Assembly (NCBI GenBank): GCA_035532215.1
Contig: DATKRK010000156.1
Span: 1-19,935, forward strand
Direction of reading: 5' to 3'
Length of the DNA stretch: 19,935 nucleotides
Source: JAICIG01 sp035532215
Lineage (GTDB): Bacteria > Planctomycetota > Planctomycetia > Pirellulales > JAICIG01
Part shown: positions 6,250-13,049 of the stretch, in pieces
How the letters are laid out: every line of letters begins with the position of its first letter
Position numbering within the stretch: position 1 is the stretch's first letter
Notes under the pieces: generated by a model
The model's database searches: none
The model's input: only the letters and a program-made list of their open reading frames with translations
Told to the model about the DNA's origin: nothing
Made by a program: the position numbers and the translations under genes

Positions 6250-6309
6250 TTAAGAGACATGCGGAGCTTCTGCGGGGCGTTCGGAGCTAGATTGCTCGTG
6301 TCTAAAGGG

Positions 6310-6339
6310 CTGTAAAAACCTGCTATTAAATGGTATAGT
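6310..6339 (+). promoter_or_regulatory. extended -10 promoter upstream of the antitoxin locus
   Basis: TGG-TATAGT (6331-6339) is an extended -10 in an AT-rich stretch; a weak -35 CTGTAA lies 18 bases upstream. Transcription would start about 70 bases before the toxin remnant. Confidence 0.5.
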
Positions 6340-6416
6340 TAATTGGCGGGCGACACGGCTCGCCTGCCGGGCGGAGAAAAATCGCGAAGCAAAGGGAATC
6401 CCGGAAAAAGCTTGCA

Positions 6417-6548
6417 GTGATTTCACGCGATCGCAATCTCCAGCCTGAGGACTTGCTTGAGTTTATCGAATTGCGCCCGTTTACCAAACGGTGGGCCGAA
6501 CTCGAGTTGGATGATGAGGACGACTTAACGGCCCCTCGGGCGAATGAC
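6417..6548 (+). pseudogene. RelE/HigB-like toxin remnant fused in frame to the antitoxin
   Basis: From GTG 6417 (or a TTG at 6453) the frame reads LEFIELRPFTKRWAELELDD, which matches the N-terminus of RelE/HigB-type toxins. It then jumps to EDDLTAPRAND, which resembles the short stretch near the C-terminus of such toxins (often 'DDLTPAQ'). The roughly 70 residues of the toxin core that should lie between are missing. No stop separates it from the antitoxin Met at 6549, so one 165-aa frame results. Toxicity should be lost. The family match is from memory of typical members. Confidence 0.6.
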
Positions 6549-6914
6549 ATGATCGACAAGTCAAAACTGACGGATGCGGAGCGAGAGCTCGTCGAAGGCT
6601 TCGACGAGTTCTTGGACGACTTGCGATCGGACGCGCCGATCGAGAAGAAGTACACTTGCCGCCGCGTGGTCCTTGAATTGGAACCGCATGTTTATACGGC
6701 TGACCGGGTCAAGGAAACGCGAAAACTTCTCAACGCCAGCCAGGCGCTGTTCGCGCAGTTTCTCGGCGTCTCGGTGAAATCGGTGCGCGCCTGGGAGCAG
6801 GGGGCCAAGCCGAGCCCGATGGCCTGTCGCTTCATGGACGAAATCCGTCGCGACACGCCTTATTGGAAGGCCCGGTTGAAAGACGCGATTAAGGTGCGAA
6901 CAGCGGATTGCTAG
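6549..6914 (+). CDS. HigA/MqsA-like HTH antitoxin (121 aa)
   Basis: ATG 6549 begins MIDKSKLTDAERELVEGFDE, the usual start of planctomycete XRE-type antitoxins. A hydrophobic strand region (RRVVLELEPHVY) is followed by an HTH 'SQALFAQFLGVSVKSVRAWE' and QGAKPSP (residues about 63-89). Such proteins bind their toxin and repress their own promoter. The antitoxin is full length while the toxin in front is a stub, so it is now an orphan, either a standalone regulator or protection against a related toxin elsewhere. Translation may also start at 6417, giving a fusion. An extended -10 promoter lies at 6331-6339. Confidence 0.75.
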   Translation: MIDKSKLTDAERELVEGFDEFLDDLRSDAPIEKKYTCRRVVLELEPHVYTADRVKETRKLLNASQALFAQFLGVSVKSVRAWEQGAKPSPMACRFMDEIRRDTPYWKARLKDAIKVRTADC

Positions 6915-6981
6915 ACATTGCAATTGCGAAGTCATTGATCGGCCAACCGCCCAAATCCGGGCGGTTGCCCGATTTCGTGAA

Positions 6982-7007
6982 GCGCGTGGGGCTGCCGCCC
7001 AGCCTAC
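6982..7007. repeat. REP-like unit (family A), degraded
   Basis: GCGCGTGGGGCTGCCGCCCA followed by GCCTAC. It lies between the antitoxin and the DUF1501 gene and gives the latter a false N-terminal extension. Confidence 0.75.
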
Positions 7008-7093
7008 CTCCTGCTCCGTTGTTCCAATCAATCATCCTTGATACGATAAACAGCGACTTCCCTCCGCTGTCCTTCCCCACCGGAGATCCTGCC

Positions 7094-8491
7094 GTGCTGT
7101 CGCTGTGCGATTCTCGGGCTCGTTTCGGCCGCCGCGAGTTTTTGCGCGTGGGAGGATTGGCGTTGGGCGGGCTGTCGCTGCCGGGTTTGCTGGAGGCGAA
7201 GGCGGCTGCGGCGCAGGCGGGCCGCTTGGTGCGCGATAAGTCGGTGATCTTCCTGTTCCTGCACGGCGGGCCGAGCCAGTTCGAGACGTTCGACCCGAAA
7301 ATGTCGGCGCCTTCCGACATCCATAGCGCGACGGGCGAAGTCGCCACGCGCATTCCGGGCGTCACCTTCGGCGGCACGTTTCCGAAACTGGCCTCGCTGG
7401 CCGACAAGCTCTCCATCGTCCGCTCGTTCACCACCGGCGACGCCAACCACGACATCAAGCCGGTCGTCTGCCGCGACACGCTGGGCGCCAACATGGGTTC
7501 GATCTATAGCCGCATCGCCGGCTCGAACCATCCGCGCACCGGCATGCCGACCAACGCCGCCCTCTACCCCCAAGCGGTCGATCCCGACACGAAACCGCCG
7601 ATCAAGAATTTTGGAGACTTCGAGGCCACCGGCACGTTGGGCAAATCGACCGCGCCGTTCGTGCCCGGCGGCAAGGGCGAAATGCAACGGGCCATGCGGC
7701 TCGAACTGCCGCTGGACCGGCTCGGCGATCGGCGGGCGCTGTTGGGCCGCTTCGACCAAGCGCGGTGGGCGCTCGACGCGGCCGGCGCACTTGAAGGACT
7801 CGACGGCATGCGCGAGCAGGCGTTCCGCGTGATCCTGGGCGGCATGGCCGACGCCTTCGATCTGTCGAAGGAAGATCCGAACACGGTGGCCCGCTACGAC
7901 ACGGCGCCCTTGGTGCGGCCGCAGGCGATCAGCACGAAGTGGAACAACCGCCCGAACTATATCGACAACGCCAAGTCGCTCGGCAAGCTGCTGCTCTTGG
8001 CGCGGCGGCTGTGCGAGGCGGGCTGCGGCTTCGTCACGGTGACGACGAGTTTCGTGTGGGACATGCACTCCGACGTCAATAACGCCGGCGTCGACGAAGG
8101 GATGGGCTATATGGGCCTGCCGCTCGACTACGCCCTGTCGGCCTTCATCGACGACCTGCACGCCCGCGGGCTCGACAAGCGCATCTTGCTCGTCGTCTGC
8201 GGCGAGATGGGGCGCACCCCGCGGATCAACGCTCGCGGCGGCCGCGATCACTGGGGCAATCTCGCGCCGCTGCTGTTGGCCGGCGGCGGATTGCCGATGG
8301 GCCAGGTGCTCGGCCAATCGACGCGCGACGGCGGCCAGCCGCTCTCTGAGCCGGTGACGATCAAGCACCTGCTCGGCACGGTGATGCACACGCTGTTGGA
8401 CGTGAACGAAGTGCGGATTGCTCGCGGCGTGCCCGCCGACGTCAATCAGGCCCTGACGGCGGCTGCGCCGATCCTGGGCTTGTTTTCATAG
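7094..8491 (+). CDS. DUF1501 family protein, Tat-exported (465 aa)
   Basis: GTG 7094 was chosen because GGAG lies 8 bases upstream and a Tat signal starts directly after; a longer frame from 6908 runs through a REP. The signal is FGRREFLRVGG (Arg13-Arg14) followed by a hydrophobic LALGGLSLPGLLEA. The mature part has LFLHGGPSQFETFDPK, SFVWDMHSD, LLVVCGEMGRTPRIN and GRDHWGN, the metal-binding-like motifs of the DUF1501 branch of the alkaline phosphatase/sulfatase superfamily. Length is usual for the family. In planctomycetes these genes often pair with DUF1549/DUF1553 cytochrome-type proteins, but no partner is here. Substrate unknown; location outside the cytoplasmic membrane. Confidence 0.93.
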   Translation: MLSLCDSRARFGRREFLRVGGLALGGLSLPGLLEAKAAAAQAGRLVRDKSVIFLFLHGGPSQFETFDPKMSAPSDIHSATGEVATRIPGVTFGGTFPKLASLADKLSIVRSFTTGDANHDIKPVVCRDTLGANMGSIYSRIAGSNHPRTGMPTNAALYPQAVDPDTKPPIKNFGDFEATGTLGKSTAPFVPGGKGEMQRAMRLELPLDRLGDRRALLGRFDQARWALDAAGALEGLDGMREQAFRVILGGMADAFDLSKEDPNTVARYDTAPLVRPQAISTKWNNRPNYIDNAKSLGKLLLLARRLCEAGCGFVTVTTSFVWDMHSDVNNAGVDEGMGYMGLPLDYALSAFIDDLHARGLDKRILLVVCGEMGRTPRINARGGRDHWGNLAPLLLAGGGLPMGQVLGQSTRDGGQPLSEPVTIKHLLGTVMHTLLDVNEVRIARGVPADVNQALTAAAPILGLFS

Positions 8492-8517
8492 CAGCGGGCT
8501 GAACGCGAGGTTAAGCC

Positions 8518-9144
8518 GTGAAGTTATGCTCGATAACGACCAGGCTTCTGGCGATCGGATGCGCTTTTGCGGTCGTGGCCTCGATCGAACTCGCCCTGCA
8601 CTGGTACATGGGAGCGCAGCAGACGAGTGCAGCCCAGATGCTCCGCGAAATCTATTTATATAGCGAGAAAAAAGGACAGTTTTATAGAGTTCTCCTGGAT
8701 ATTCTCGGACCTGCTAGCGTCCTTGGAGTATGCACGGGCGTCTTCGGGGCGCGCTGGAGACCTTGGGCCGTGGTTTGCAGCGCGGCATTCGCGGCGGTTG
8801 GGATTGCGGCGGCGTCTCGTGCATACCCTGCGTATTTCCCCAGAGAGCCGCGGGCAGCGCGCCCGACGAACGCCAACGAGATTTATTTCGCTGCCGAGGC
8901 TTGTTTGGTCTGCGGGTGGTTCGCGTTTGCAGCGCAGAGCGTGCTTCAACGGCCGCAAAAGAAGCGAGCGGCCGACGGGGCGCCTTTGAACTCGGGCGGG
9001 CCATCTCGGGCGCGCACGCTATTTTCATTCACGCGGCGATGGACAAAGACCTATACATGGGTAGTAATCCGGACGGTCAAGACGAGCCATACTGCGGATA
9101 GTTCCGAGACGATAAAGACGCTCACCGCGCCTGAAAGAGAGTAG
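8518..9144 (+). CDS. hypothetical membrane protein (up to 208 aa)
   Basis: GTG 8518 is preceded by GAGG. Four hydrophobic segments are visible: LLAIGCAFAVVASIELALHW, a stretch around VLLDILGPASVLGVCTGVF, WAVVCSAAFAAVGIAAASRA, and LVCGWFAFAAQSVL. The protein is probably integral to the membrane. After about residue 150 (PQKKRAADG) the sequence becomes low-quality and looks like readthrough into non-coding DNA, so the natural C-terminus may have been lost. It lies 26 bases after the DUF1501 gene on the same strand and may be co-transcribed. No family recognised. Confidence 0.6.
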   Translation: MKLCSITTRLLAIGCAFAVVASIELALHWYMGAQQTSAAQMLREIYLYSEKKGQFYRVLLDILGPASVLGVCTGVFGARWRPWAVVCSAAFAAVGIAAASRAYPAYFPREPRAARPTNANEIYFAAEACLVCGWFAFAAQSVLQRPQKKRAADGAPLNSGGPSRARTLFSFTRRWTKTYTWVVIRTVKTSHTADSSETIKTLTAPERE

Positions 9145-9174
9145 CGCGCGAGAGGCTTCAGCAACCATCGGGCA

Positions 9175-9192
9175 GGGCGTTGCCCCCACGCG
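9175..9192. repeat. degraded REP-like unit (family A)
   Basis: GGGCGTTGCCCCCACGCG keeps the core of the family but has lost the outer parts. The surrounding 9145-9345 holds no convincing gene. Confidence 0.45.
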
Positions 9193-9363
9193 TTGAGCAC
9201 CATCGTGGCCGAGCGTGCCTTCTGTCTGGCTCCGCGTCTCAATCGCGCGGTTGCGCCGTCCTGCCGATCCCCTACCTTCAGGGAGCAACCAGCTAATCTG
9301 GCTTTGCGAACCCACCTGTAGTATGAAAATCCAGTGAATGACATCGTTTTTGATTCGTTTATA

Positions 9364-9392
9364 TTGAAATTAGATCACCATTGATGTAGATT
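9364..9392 (+). promoter_or_regulatory. promoter of the Fic locus
   Basis: TTGAAA (9364-9369), a 17-bp spacer and TAGATT (9387-9392) in an AT-rich stretch. The expected start is near 9399, just before the ribosome-binding site GGAG at 9403-9406. The HTH protein encoded next is a likely autoregulator. Confidence 0.6.
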
Positions 9393-9414
9393 TACGATGA
9401 TATGGAGCAAGTCG

Positions 9415-9801
9415 ATGACGGCGACACAATGCCTAAGCAGGCTGAACGCTAGGCGGCGCGAGCTGGGAATGAGCATCGCTGCGCTGGCCCAGCGCAGCGG
9501 CGTCTCGAAGGCCACGCTTCAGCGAATGCTTTCGGGCACGCAGAAATCGGCCGACTTAGAGCATGTCGTGGCCATCGCCGCCGCGCTAGGCATGACGATC
9601 GACCTGACGCCGCAAGCCTCCTCAAGCGAGTTCCGCAGAGCGGCGGCTGCCGAAAAGGCGTCGAAGCTGGTGGGGATGGTGCAAGGCACTTCGGCGTTAG
9701 AGGGCCAAGCCATCACGTCGCCAGAGAGCCGCAGGGATTTGGTTGACCTCGCGGTTGAGACCCTACTGGGCGGTTCTCGCCGGCGCCTGTGGACGGACTA
9801 A
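9415..9801 (+). CDS. HTH (XRE) protein with C-terminal Fic-inhibitory motif (128 aa)
   Basis: ATG 9415 has GGAG 8 bases upstream; ATG 9397 is possible but lacks a site. Residues about 8-63 form a Cro/CI-type HTH ('LAQRSGVSKATLQRMLSG', then 'HVVAIAAALGMTIDL'). The C-terminal part contains GTSALEGQAI: Thr92-xxx-Glu96-Gly97 fits the (S/T)xxxE(G/N) motif with which class I Fic antitoxins such as VbhA block the Fic active site. Its setting (short helix before the motif, then 'DLVDLAVETLLGG') also resembles VbhA-type antitoxins. The stop overlaps the fic start by 13 bp, so the two are translationally coupled. Inference: one protein both represses the operon and inhibits Fic. The 'mobile mystery protein A' type regulator is a related idea. 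Confidence 0.8.
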   Translation: MTATQCLSRLNARRRELGMSIAALAQRSGVSKATLQRMLSGTQKSADLEHVVAIAAALGMTIDLTPQASSSEFRRAAAAEKASKLVGMVQGTSALEGQAITSPESRRDLVDLAVETLLGGSRRRLWTD

Positions 9802-10385
9802 ACTGGAATACGCTGCCGGGCGATACGCCCATCGATGATGTGTCCGGGCTGAAGCTCAAGGGCGTCTCGACGCGCGAGCAACTGAATTTCGCCGAAGCGC
9901 AGAACATTCTGAAGGCGTCCGTCAAGTATCTGGCGAGACGTCCTACGAAGCGAAGCGCAAAATTCGATTTTGCTTGGCTGCTGAAGCTGCATCGCGAGAT
10001 GTTTGGCGAGGTGTGGCAGTGGGCGGGCAAAGTCAGGACGCGAAACCTGAATCTTGGCATTCCCTTCTACATGGTGAACCAGGAACTGCAAGCCCTTGCG
10101 GAAGACCTTGCCGCCTGGAATCAGTTCGGCCATGATTTGATCGAGCAAGCGGCGCGGCTGCACTACAGGGCCGTATCGATTCACCCGTTTTTGAATGGCA
10201 ACGGCCGCTGGGCCAGAATGCTCGCCAACATTTGGCTTAAATTGAATCGCGCCGACATCATCCACTGGCCGGAAGAAACAATCGGAGCGGAGAGCGAAAT
10301 TCGCAGCGAATACATCGCAGCCGTGAAGGCTTTCGACGATGGCCAAGAGGGGCCTTTGCTCGAGCTTCATCGCCGTTATGGTTGA
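9789..10385 (+). CDS. Fic/DOC family protein, 'mobile mystery protein B'-like (198 aa)
   Basis: GTG 9789 lies within the last codons of the HTH gene. The product contains QLNFAEAQNILKASVKYLAR, 'LHREMFGEVWQWAGKVRT' (the flap region) and the Fic motif HPFLNGNGRWAR at residues 132-143, with catalytic His132 and Arg140/Arg143. Length and layout match the Fic proteins called mobile mystery protein B. Fic proteins transfer AMP or related groups to target proteins. The usual Asp/Glu of HxFx(D/E)GNGR is Asn136 here, which may alter metal binding; as far as I recall Asn is common in this subfamily. The inhibitory motif is supplied by the upstream protein. Target unknown. Confidence 0.88.
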   Translation: MDGLNWNTLPGDTPIDDVSGLKLKGVSTREQLNFAEAQNILKASVKYLARRPTKRSAKFDFAWLLKLHREMFGEVWQWAGKVRTRNLNLGIPFYMVNQELQALAEDLAAWNQFGHDLIEQAARLHYRAVSIHPFLNGNGRWARMLANIWLKLNRADIIHWPEETIGAESEIRSEYIAAVKAFDDGQEGPLLELHRRYG

Positions 10386-10731
10386 AGGCGGCAAGCGGGC
10401 GGCAGCGGTAGAGTGGGGCGCTGGCCCCCACGCGATTCTCCTCCTCTCCCTCTGGGAGAGGCCGGGTGAGGGCTGAAGCGGATTGGAATTCACCCTCACC
10501 CCAACCCTCTCCCCAAGGGAGAGGGAGCGAGCGTAGGGTGGGGCGTTAGCCCCACGTGCTCTCGGCGTGAATTCGCATTGGCGAATCGCCCGCGGGCTAT
10601 GGATGCGCGAGCCGCGCGTGGGGCTGCGCCCCACCCTACGCGCCTTGTAACCAGTTGAGTGGAACCTGTAAGCTGGCAGCGCGTGGAGCGTCGTCGAATC
10701 AACCATCAACCACGAACGCGAGGAAAAGGAG
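10386..10731. repeat. cluster of REP and CTCTCCC repeats
   Basis: It holds a REP unit (10408-10434), a CTCTCCC..GGGAGAGG inverted pair (10441-10472 and 10491-10527, joined by GGGTGAGGG/CACCCTCACC) and a REP doublet (10533-10559 and 10614-10639). The remaining bases lead to the ribosome-binding site of the next gene; no other gene is seen. Confidence 0.8.
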
Positions 10732-11025
10732 ATGGGTAGCTCACTTTGTGTGTTACACGGCCGGTTAGTTCGCGCAGTCGTGTTGCTCGGCGCGCTGGCG
10801 ATTGCGCCATGCACAGCCAGAAACGAAGAAGGCGACGAGCACCTGTTGATGGGCAATCCGAGCGCGGCGAGCGACGACGGCGCGGACAAGAACAACTTCT
10901 TGATGCAGAAGAAATTCTTCGCCCTCTCCTACAACAACGACAAAGGCACGCCCAATTGGGTGAGCTGGCACTTAACGCTCGACACGCTGGGCGAGTTGAG
11001 CCACGGCGGTTCGGGCGGCGAATAG
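10732..11025 (+). pseudogene. N-terminal fragment of a NucA-like DNA/RNA non-specific endonuclease (97 aa)
   Basis: ATG 10732 follows gAGGAaaagg. A signal peptide (RLVRAVVLLGALAIAPCTA) precedes HLLMGNPSAASDDG, FLMQKKFFALSYNNDKGTP and NWVSWHL. These are the opening motifs of the NUC domain of secreted non-specific nucleases. A complete enzyme continues for well over 100 residues including the catalytic DRGH motif; here the frame ends soon after (TLGELSHGGSGGE, TAG). The gene is therefore truncated and should have no nuclease activity. Its stop lies 12 bases before the start of a NuiA-like inhibitor gene, the natural partner. A remaining role as a secreted peptide cannot be excluded. Confidence 0.75.
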
Positions 11026-11037
11026 GAGCAACGCCCC

Positions 11038-11430
11038 ATGGCCATCGTCGAAGAACTCGAGCATGCCGCCGGCGGTTTGCTCTACCTGAGCGAGACGGAC
11101 GAGCCTTTCGAGGCCTTTCATTGGCAGCAAGAGCACGGCTCGCCGAGCGCCGCTCGCCTGCGAGCACTCGCCGGCCAAGGCCCCAACGTCCAGGTCGACG
11201 AAACAGAACTTTCCGAGTTCTTCGACGAGTTGACGAAAAAGGAGGATTGGTTCGACGAAGAAGAGATCCAGACCGCCGAGAAATACGAGCGGCTGTTGCA
11301 AACCATTCAGGAGCGCTTGCCCGGCGCCCGCGTGTTTTGGATCAACGGCCCGGAGATCGAGATTTATATCGTCGGCGCCGCGGACGAAGGCGGCTGGGCG
11401 GGCGTGAAGACGAAAGCGGTGGAGACGTAA
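11038..11430 (+). CDS. nuiA: nuclease A inhibitor-like protein (130 aa)
   Basis: ATG 11038 has GGAG 8 bases upstream. The protein is about the length of NuiA (135 aa) and shows its pattern: SETDEPFEAFHWQQEHG, LSEFFDELTKKEDWFDEEE, then EIEIYIVGAADEGGWAGVKT ending in KAVET. NuiA of Anabaena binds the active site of the non-specific nuclease NucA; its C-terminal Thr approaches the catalytic metal, and this protein also ends in Thr. The partner here is the truncated nuclease directly upstream in the same transcript, so the inhibitor is intact while its target is not. It may protect against incoming or other nucleases of the family. It has no signal peptide. Confidence 0.85.
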   Translation: MAIVEELEHAAGGLLYLSETDEPFEAFHWQQEHGSPSAARLRALAGQGPNVQVDETELSEFFDELTKKEDWFDEEEIQTAEKYERLLQTIQERLPGARVFWINGPEIEIYIVGAADEGGWAGVKTKAVET

Positions 11431-11435
11431 GCCGC

Positions 11436-11462
11436 GTAGGGCGGGGCGCTAGCCCCACGCGC
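11436..11462. repeat. REP-like unit (family A)
   Basis: GTAGGGCGGGGCGCTAGCCC followed by CACGCGC, 5 bases after the stop of the inhibitor gene. Confidence 0.85.
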
Positions 11463-11504
11463 TTCGACGCGAACGGTAGATGGCAGTCGAGGAAGCGCGC
11501 AAGC

Positions 11505-11543
11505 AAAACCCGCTTTGCCGTGAACGAGTCGCGACAAAGCGGG
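11505..11543 (-). terminator. intrinsic terminator of the secreted-protein gene
   Basis: Read on the minus strand, CCCGCTTTG and CAAAGCGGG form a 9-bp stem around a 17-base loop, followed by TTTT. It lies 65 bases after the stop of the gene at 11608-12633. Confidence 0.6.
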
Positions 11544-11607
11544 CGCTGCGGGTCTCCGAACTCGTCGCCGAGTCCGGGGAAGGTTGACTGGAATTGGCTG
11601 CGATCGA

Positions 11608-12633
11608 TCAGCGGTTCGAGGGACGCCAACCGTCGGCGTCGTCGGCTGCCGGCGGGCTGCGGTTCGGCGCTAGCTTGGCAGCGGGCGCCGCGGGCAGAGC
11701 CGCCGCGTCGCGCGGCCAGGCGACCGGGCTGTAGCTGCCGGCCGCCGGGCGTTCAGCCACGATGCGATGCACGGCGAACCGCACCGAATCGTCCGGACGC
11801 GAGGTCGTGCGGTCGCCGGGGTTAATCAGCCGGGGCGACGAAGAGGTCGAAGCCGGCTCGTTTTCGGCCTTCTTCTCCGGCGCCTCCTTGGCGGGACTCT
11901 TGCGGTCGTTCGATTCGCCCGGCGAGGTCTTCTTTTCTTCCGCGTTCGGCAAGCCGATCGGCTTTTGCCGAGTTTCGATTTGCGCGCCGTTCGGGGCGGC
12001 GCTCGACCCATTGGAAATCACCGGGCCGCTGGAAATGATCGGCGGCCGTTGCGTGAACGTCGAAGCGGGCGGGTTCTCGCTGGGGGCCAACGTCGGCGCG
12101 CCGGGCGAAGCCGAACCGATCGGCGCGGCGCCCAGCGGCGAAGCCCTGATCGGCGCGGGGCTGGCCGGCGCCGGACTGTAATAAGGCTGCGTCGCCGGCG
12201 CCGCGCTGCAGCCCGAGCACGTGGAGGCCGGCGCGTAGGCCGCCGCGCCATAGACCGGCGCGCACGGACTGGCGGGCGAGGTCAACACGGCGCGGTAGGT
12301 CGTGTAAGGCACGAGCCGCGCCTGCTGCACGTAGGAGATCACCGGGCGCATCGTCGTCACCGGAAAGCCGGTACACGGATCGCAGCCGGTCGCGGGCCGA
12401 TAGGTGGTCATCGGGACGGTCACGTATTGCGTGCGATAGCCGCTCTGCGGCATGTAGTTGACCACGGTCGGCGTCACGACGGGCGCTTCGACCACCGGCG
12501 CCGCGAGCGGGGCCGGCTTGGCTCCGCAATTGCAGCCGAACCAATTAAAGATCGCATGGCTCTGCGCCGGCATGGCGAACAGCGTGGCCGCCGCGGTCAT
12601 GGCCGCAATCGCGCCGCGAAACTTCCGATACAT
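11608..12633 (-). CDS. secreted Tyr/Pro/Ala-rich protein (341 aa)
   Basis: ATG 12633 has GGGAGAG upstream; the longer frame from 12729 has no ribosome-binding site. A Sec signal peptide (MYRKFRGAIAAMTAAATLFA, cleavage likely after SHA27) is followed by Cys motifs (NWFGCNCG, GCDPCTGFPV, STCSGC) and the Tyr-rich core YRTQYVTVPMTTYRP, then a long Pro/Ala/Ser tail with a Lys/Glu-rich part. Proteins with repeated 'PVTTMRPVISYVQQARLVPY' segments are common in planctomycetes and probably sit on the cell surface or in the periplasm. Function is unknown. The C-terminus is low complexity and possibly disordered. Confidence 0.85.
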   Translation of the reverse strand: MYRKFRGAIAAMTAAATLFAMPAQSHAIFNWFGCNCGAKPAPLAAPVVEAPVVTPTVVNYMPQSGYRTQYVTVPMTTYRPATGCDPCTGFPVTTMRPVISYVQQARLVPYTTYRAVLTSPASPCAPVYGAAAYAPASTCSGCSAAPATQPYYSPAPASPAPIRASPLGAAPIGSASPGAPTLAPSENPPASTFTQRPPIISSGPVISNGSSAAPNGAQIETRQKPIGLPNAEEKKTSPGESNDRKSPAKEAPEKKAENEPASTSSSPRLINPGDRTTSRPDDSVRFAVHRIVAERPAAGSYSPVAWPRDAAALPAAPAAKLAPNRSPPAADDADGWRPSNR

Positions 12634-13049
12634 CGTCGCTCTCCCAAAACTTGAGGCGAATTCTCGACTTCTTTTGTTAAACAAGCTCGCCATCCGGGCG
12701 TCAACAGGCGGCTTGCGCAGGCGAGCCATTTGGCTGCAAATTTCAATCAGGCTTTGTCTGCCGCTCGGGCGAACTCTAACGCCGGCTTCACGCCTGCCGC
12801 TTTCGTCCGCTCGTGGAAGCCTAGATTACAATTGGGCGACGTGGCGAAAAATAAACGTGCGGGAAAGGTAGGACGGGGCGCCCTTCCCGAGCGAATTGGA
12901 GGGCCGGGCGAGGGCGCCCGGCCACGTTTCTTGCCGGGCGAGGGGCGCCCGGCCCTCCATTGCCGCCGCGGCCGGGCGAGGGCGCCCGGCCCTCCACTGC
13001 CACCGCTGCCGGGCGAGGGCGCCCGGCCCTCCATTCACACCCGTTTACG
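12634..13049. other. gene-free stretch between two minus-strand genes
   Basis: It holds the upstream region of the secreted-protein gene (AT-rich near 12660-12685, no clear promoter) and the GC-rich tandem repeat at 12904-13033. No supported gene. Confidence 0.6.
12904..13033. repeat. tandem palindromic GC repeat, four units
   Basis: CCGGGCGAGGGCGCCCGGCC, continuing into CTCCA in three of four cases, occurs at 12904, 12934, 12972 and 13009 with unit spacing of 30, 38 and 37 bases. Each unit folds on itself (CCGGGCG..CGCCCGG). Spacers between units vary (TGCCGCCGCGG, TGCCACCGCTG). Confidence 0.85.

Larger units (their letters stand above)
5610..6309. other. gene-poor stretch with REP fragments and gene debris
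   Basis: REP fragments lie at 5717-5731 (ACGCGTGGGGCTGCC) and 5895-5910 (GCGCAGCCCCACGCGC). A 12-bp palindrome TTTTGTACAAAA is at 5693-5704. Two stretches look like remains of coding sequence (separate entries); nothing intact is seen. Confidence 0.55.

Noticed and set aside
7028..8389. 453-aa minus-strand frame opposite the DUF1501 gene
   Set aside because: It is His/Arg-rich with no domain, while the plus strand holds a complete, well-matched family member.
12904..13033. CRISPR array
   Set aside because: Units are 20-25 bp and self-complementary over their whole length, spacers are short (about 10-14 bp) and similar to each other, and no cas gene is present.
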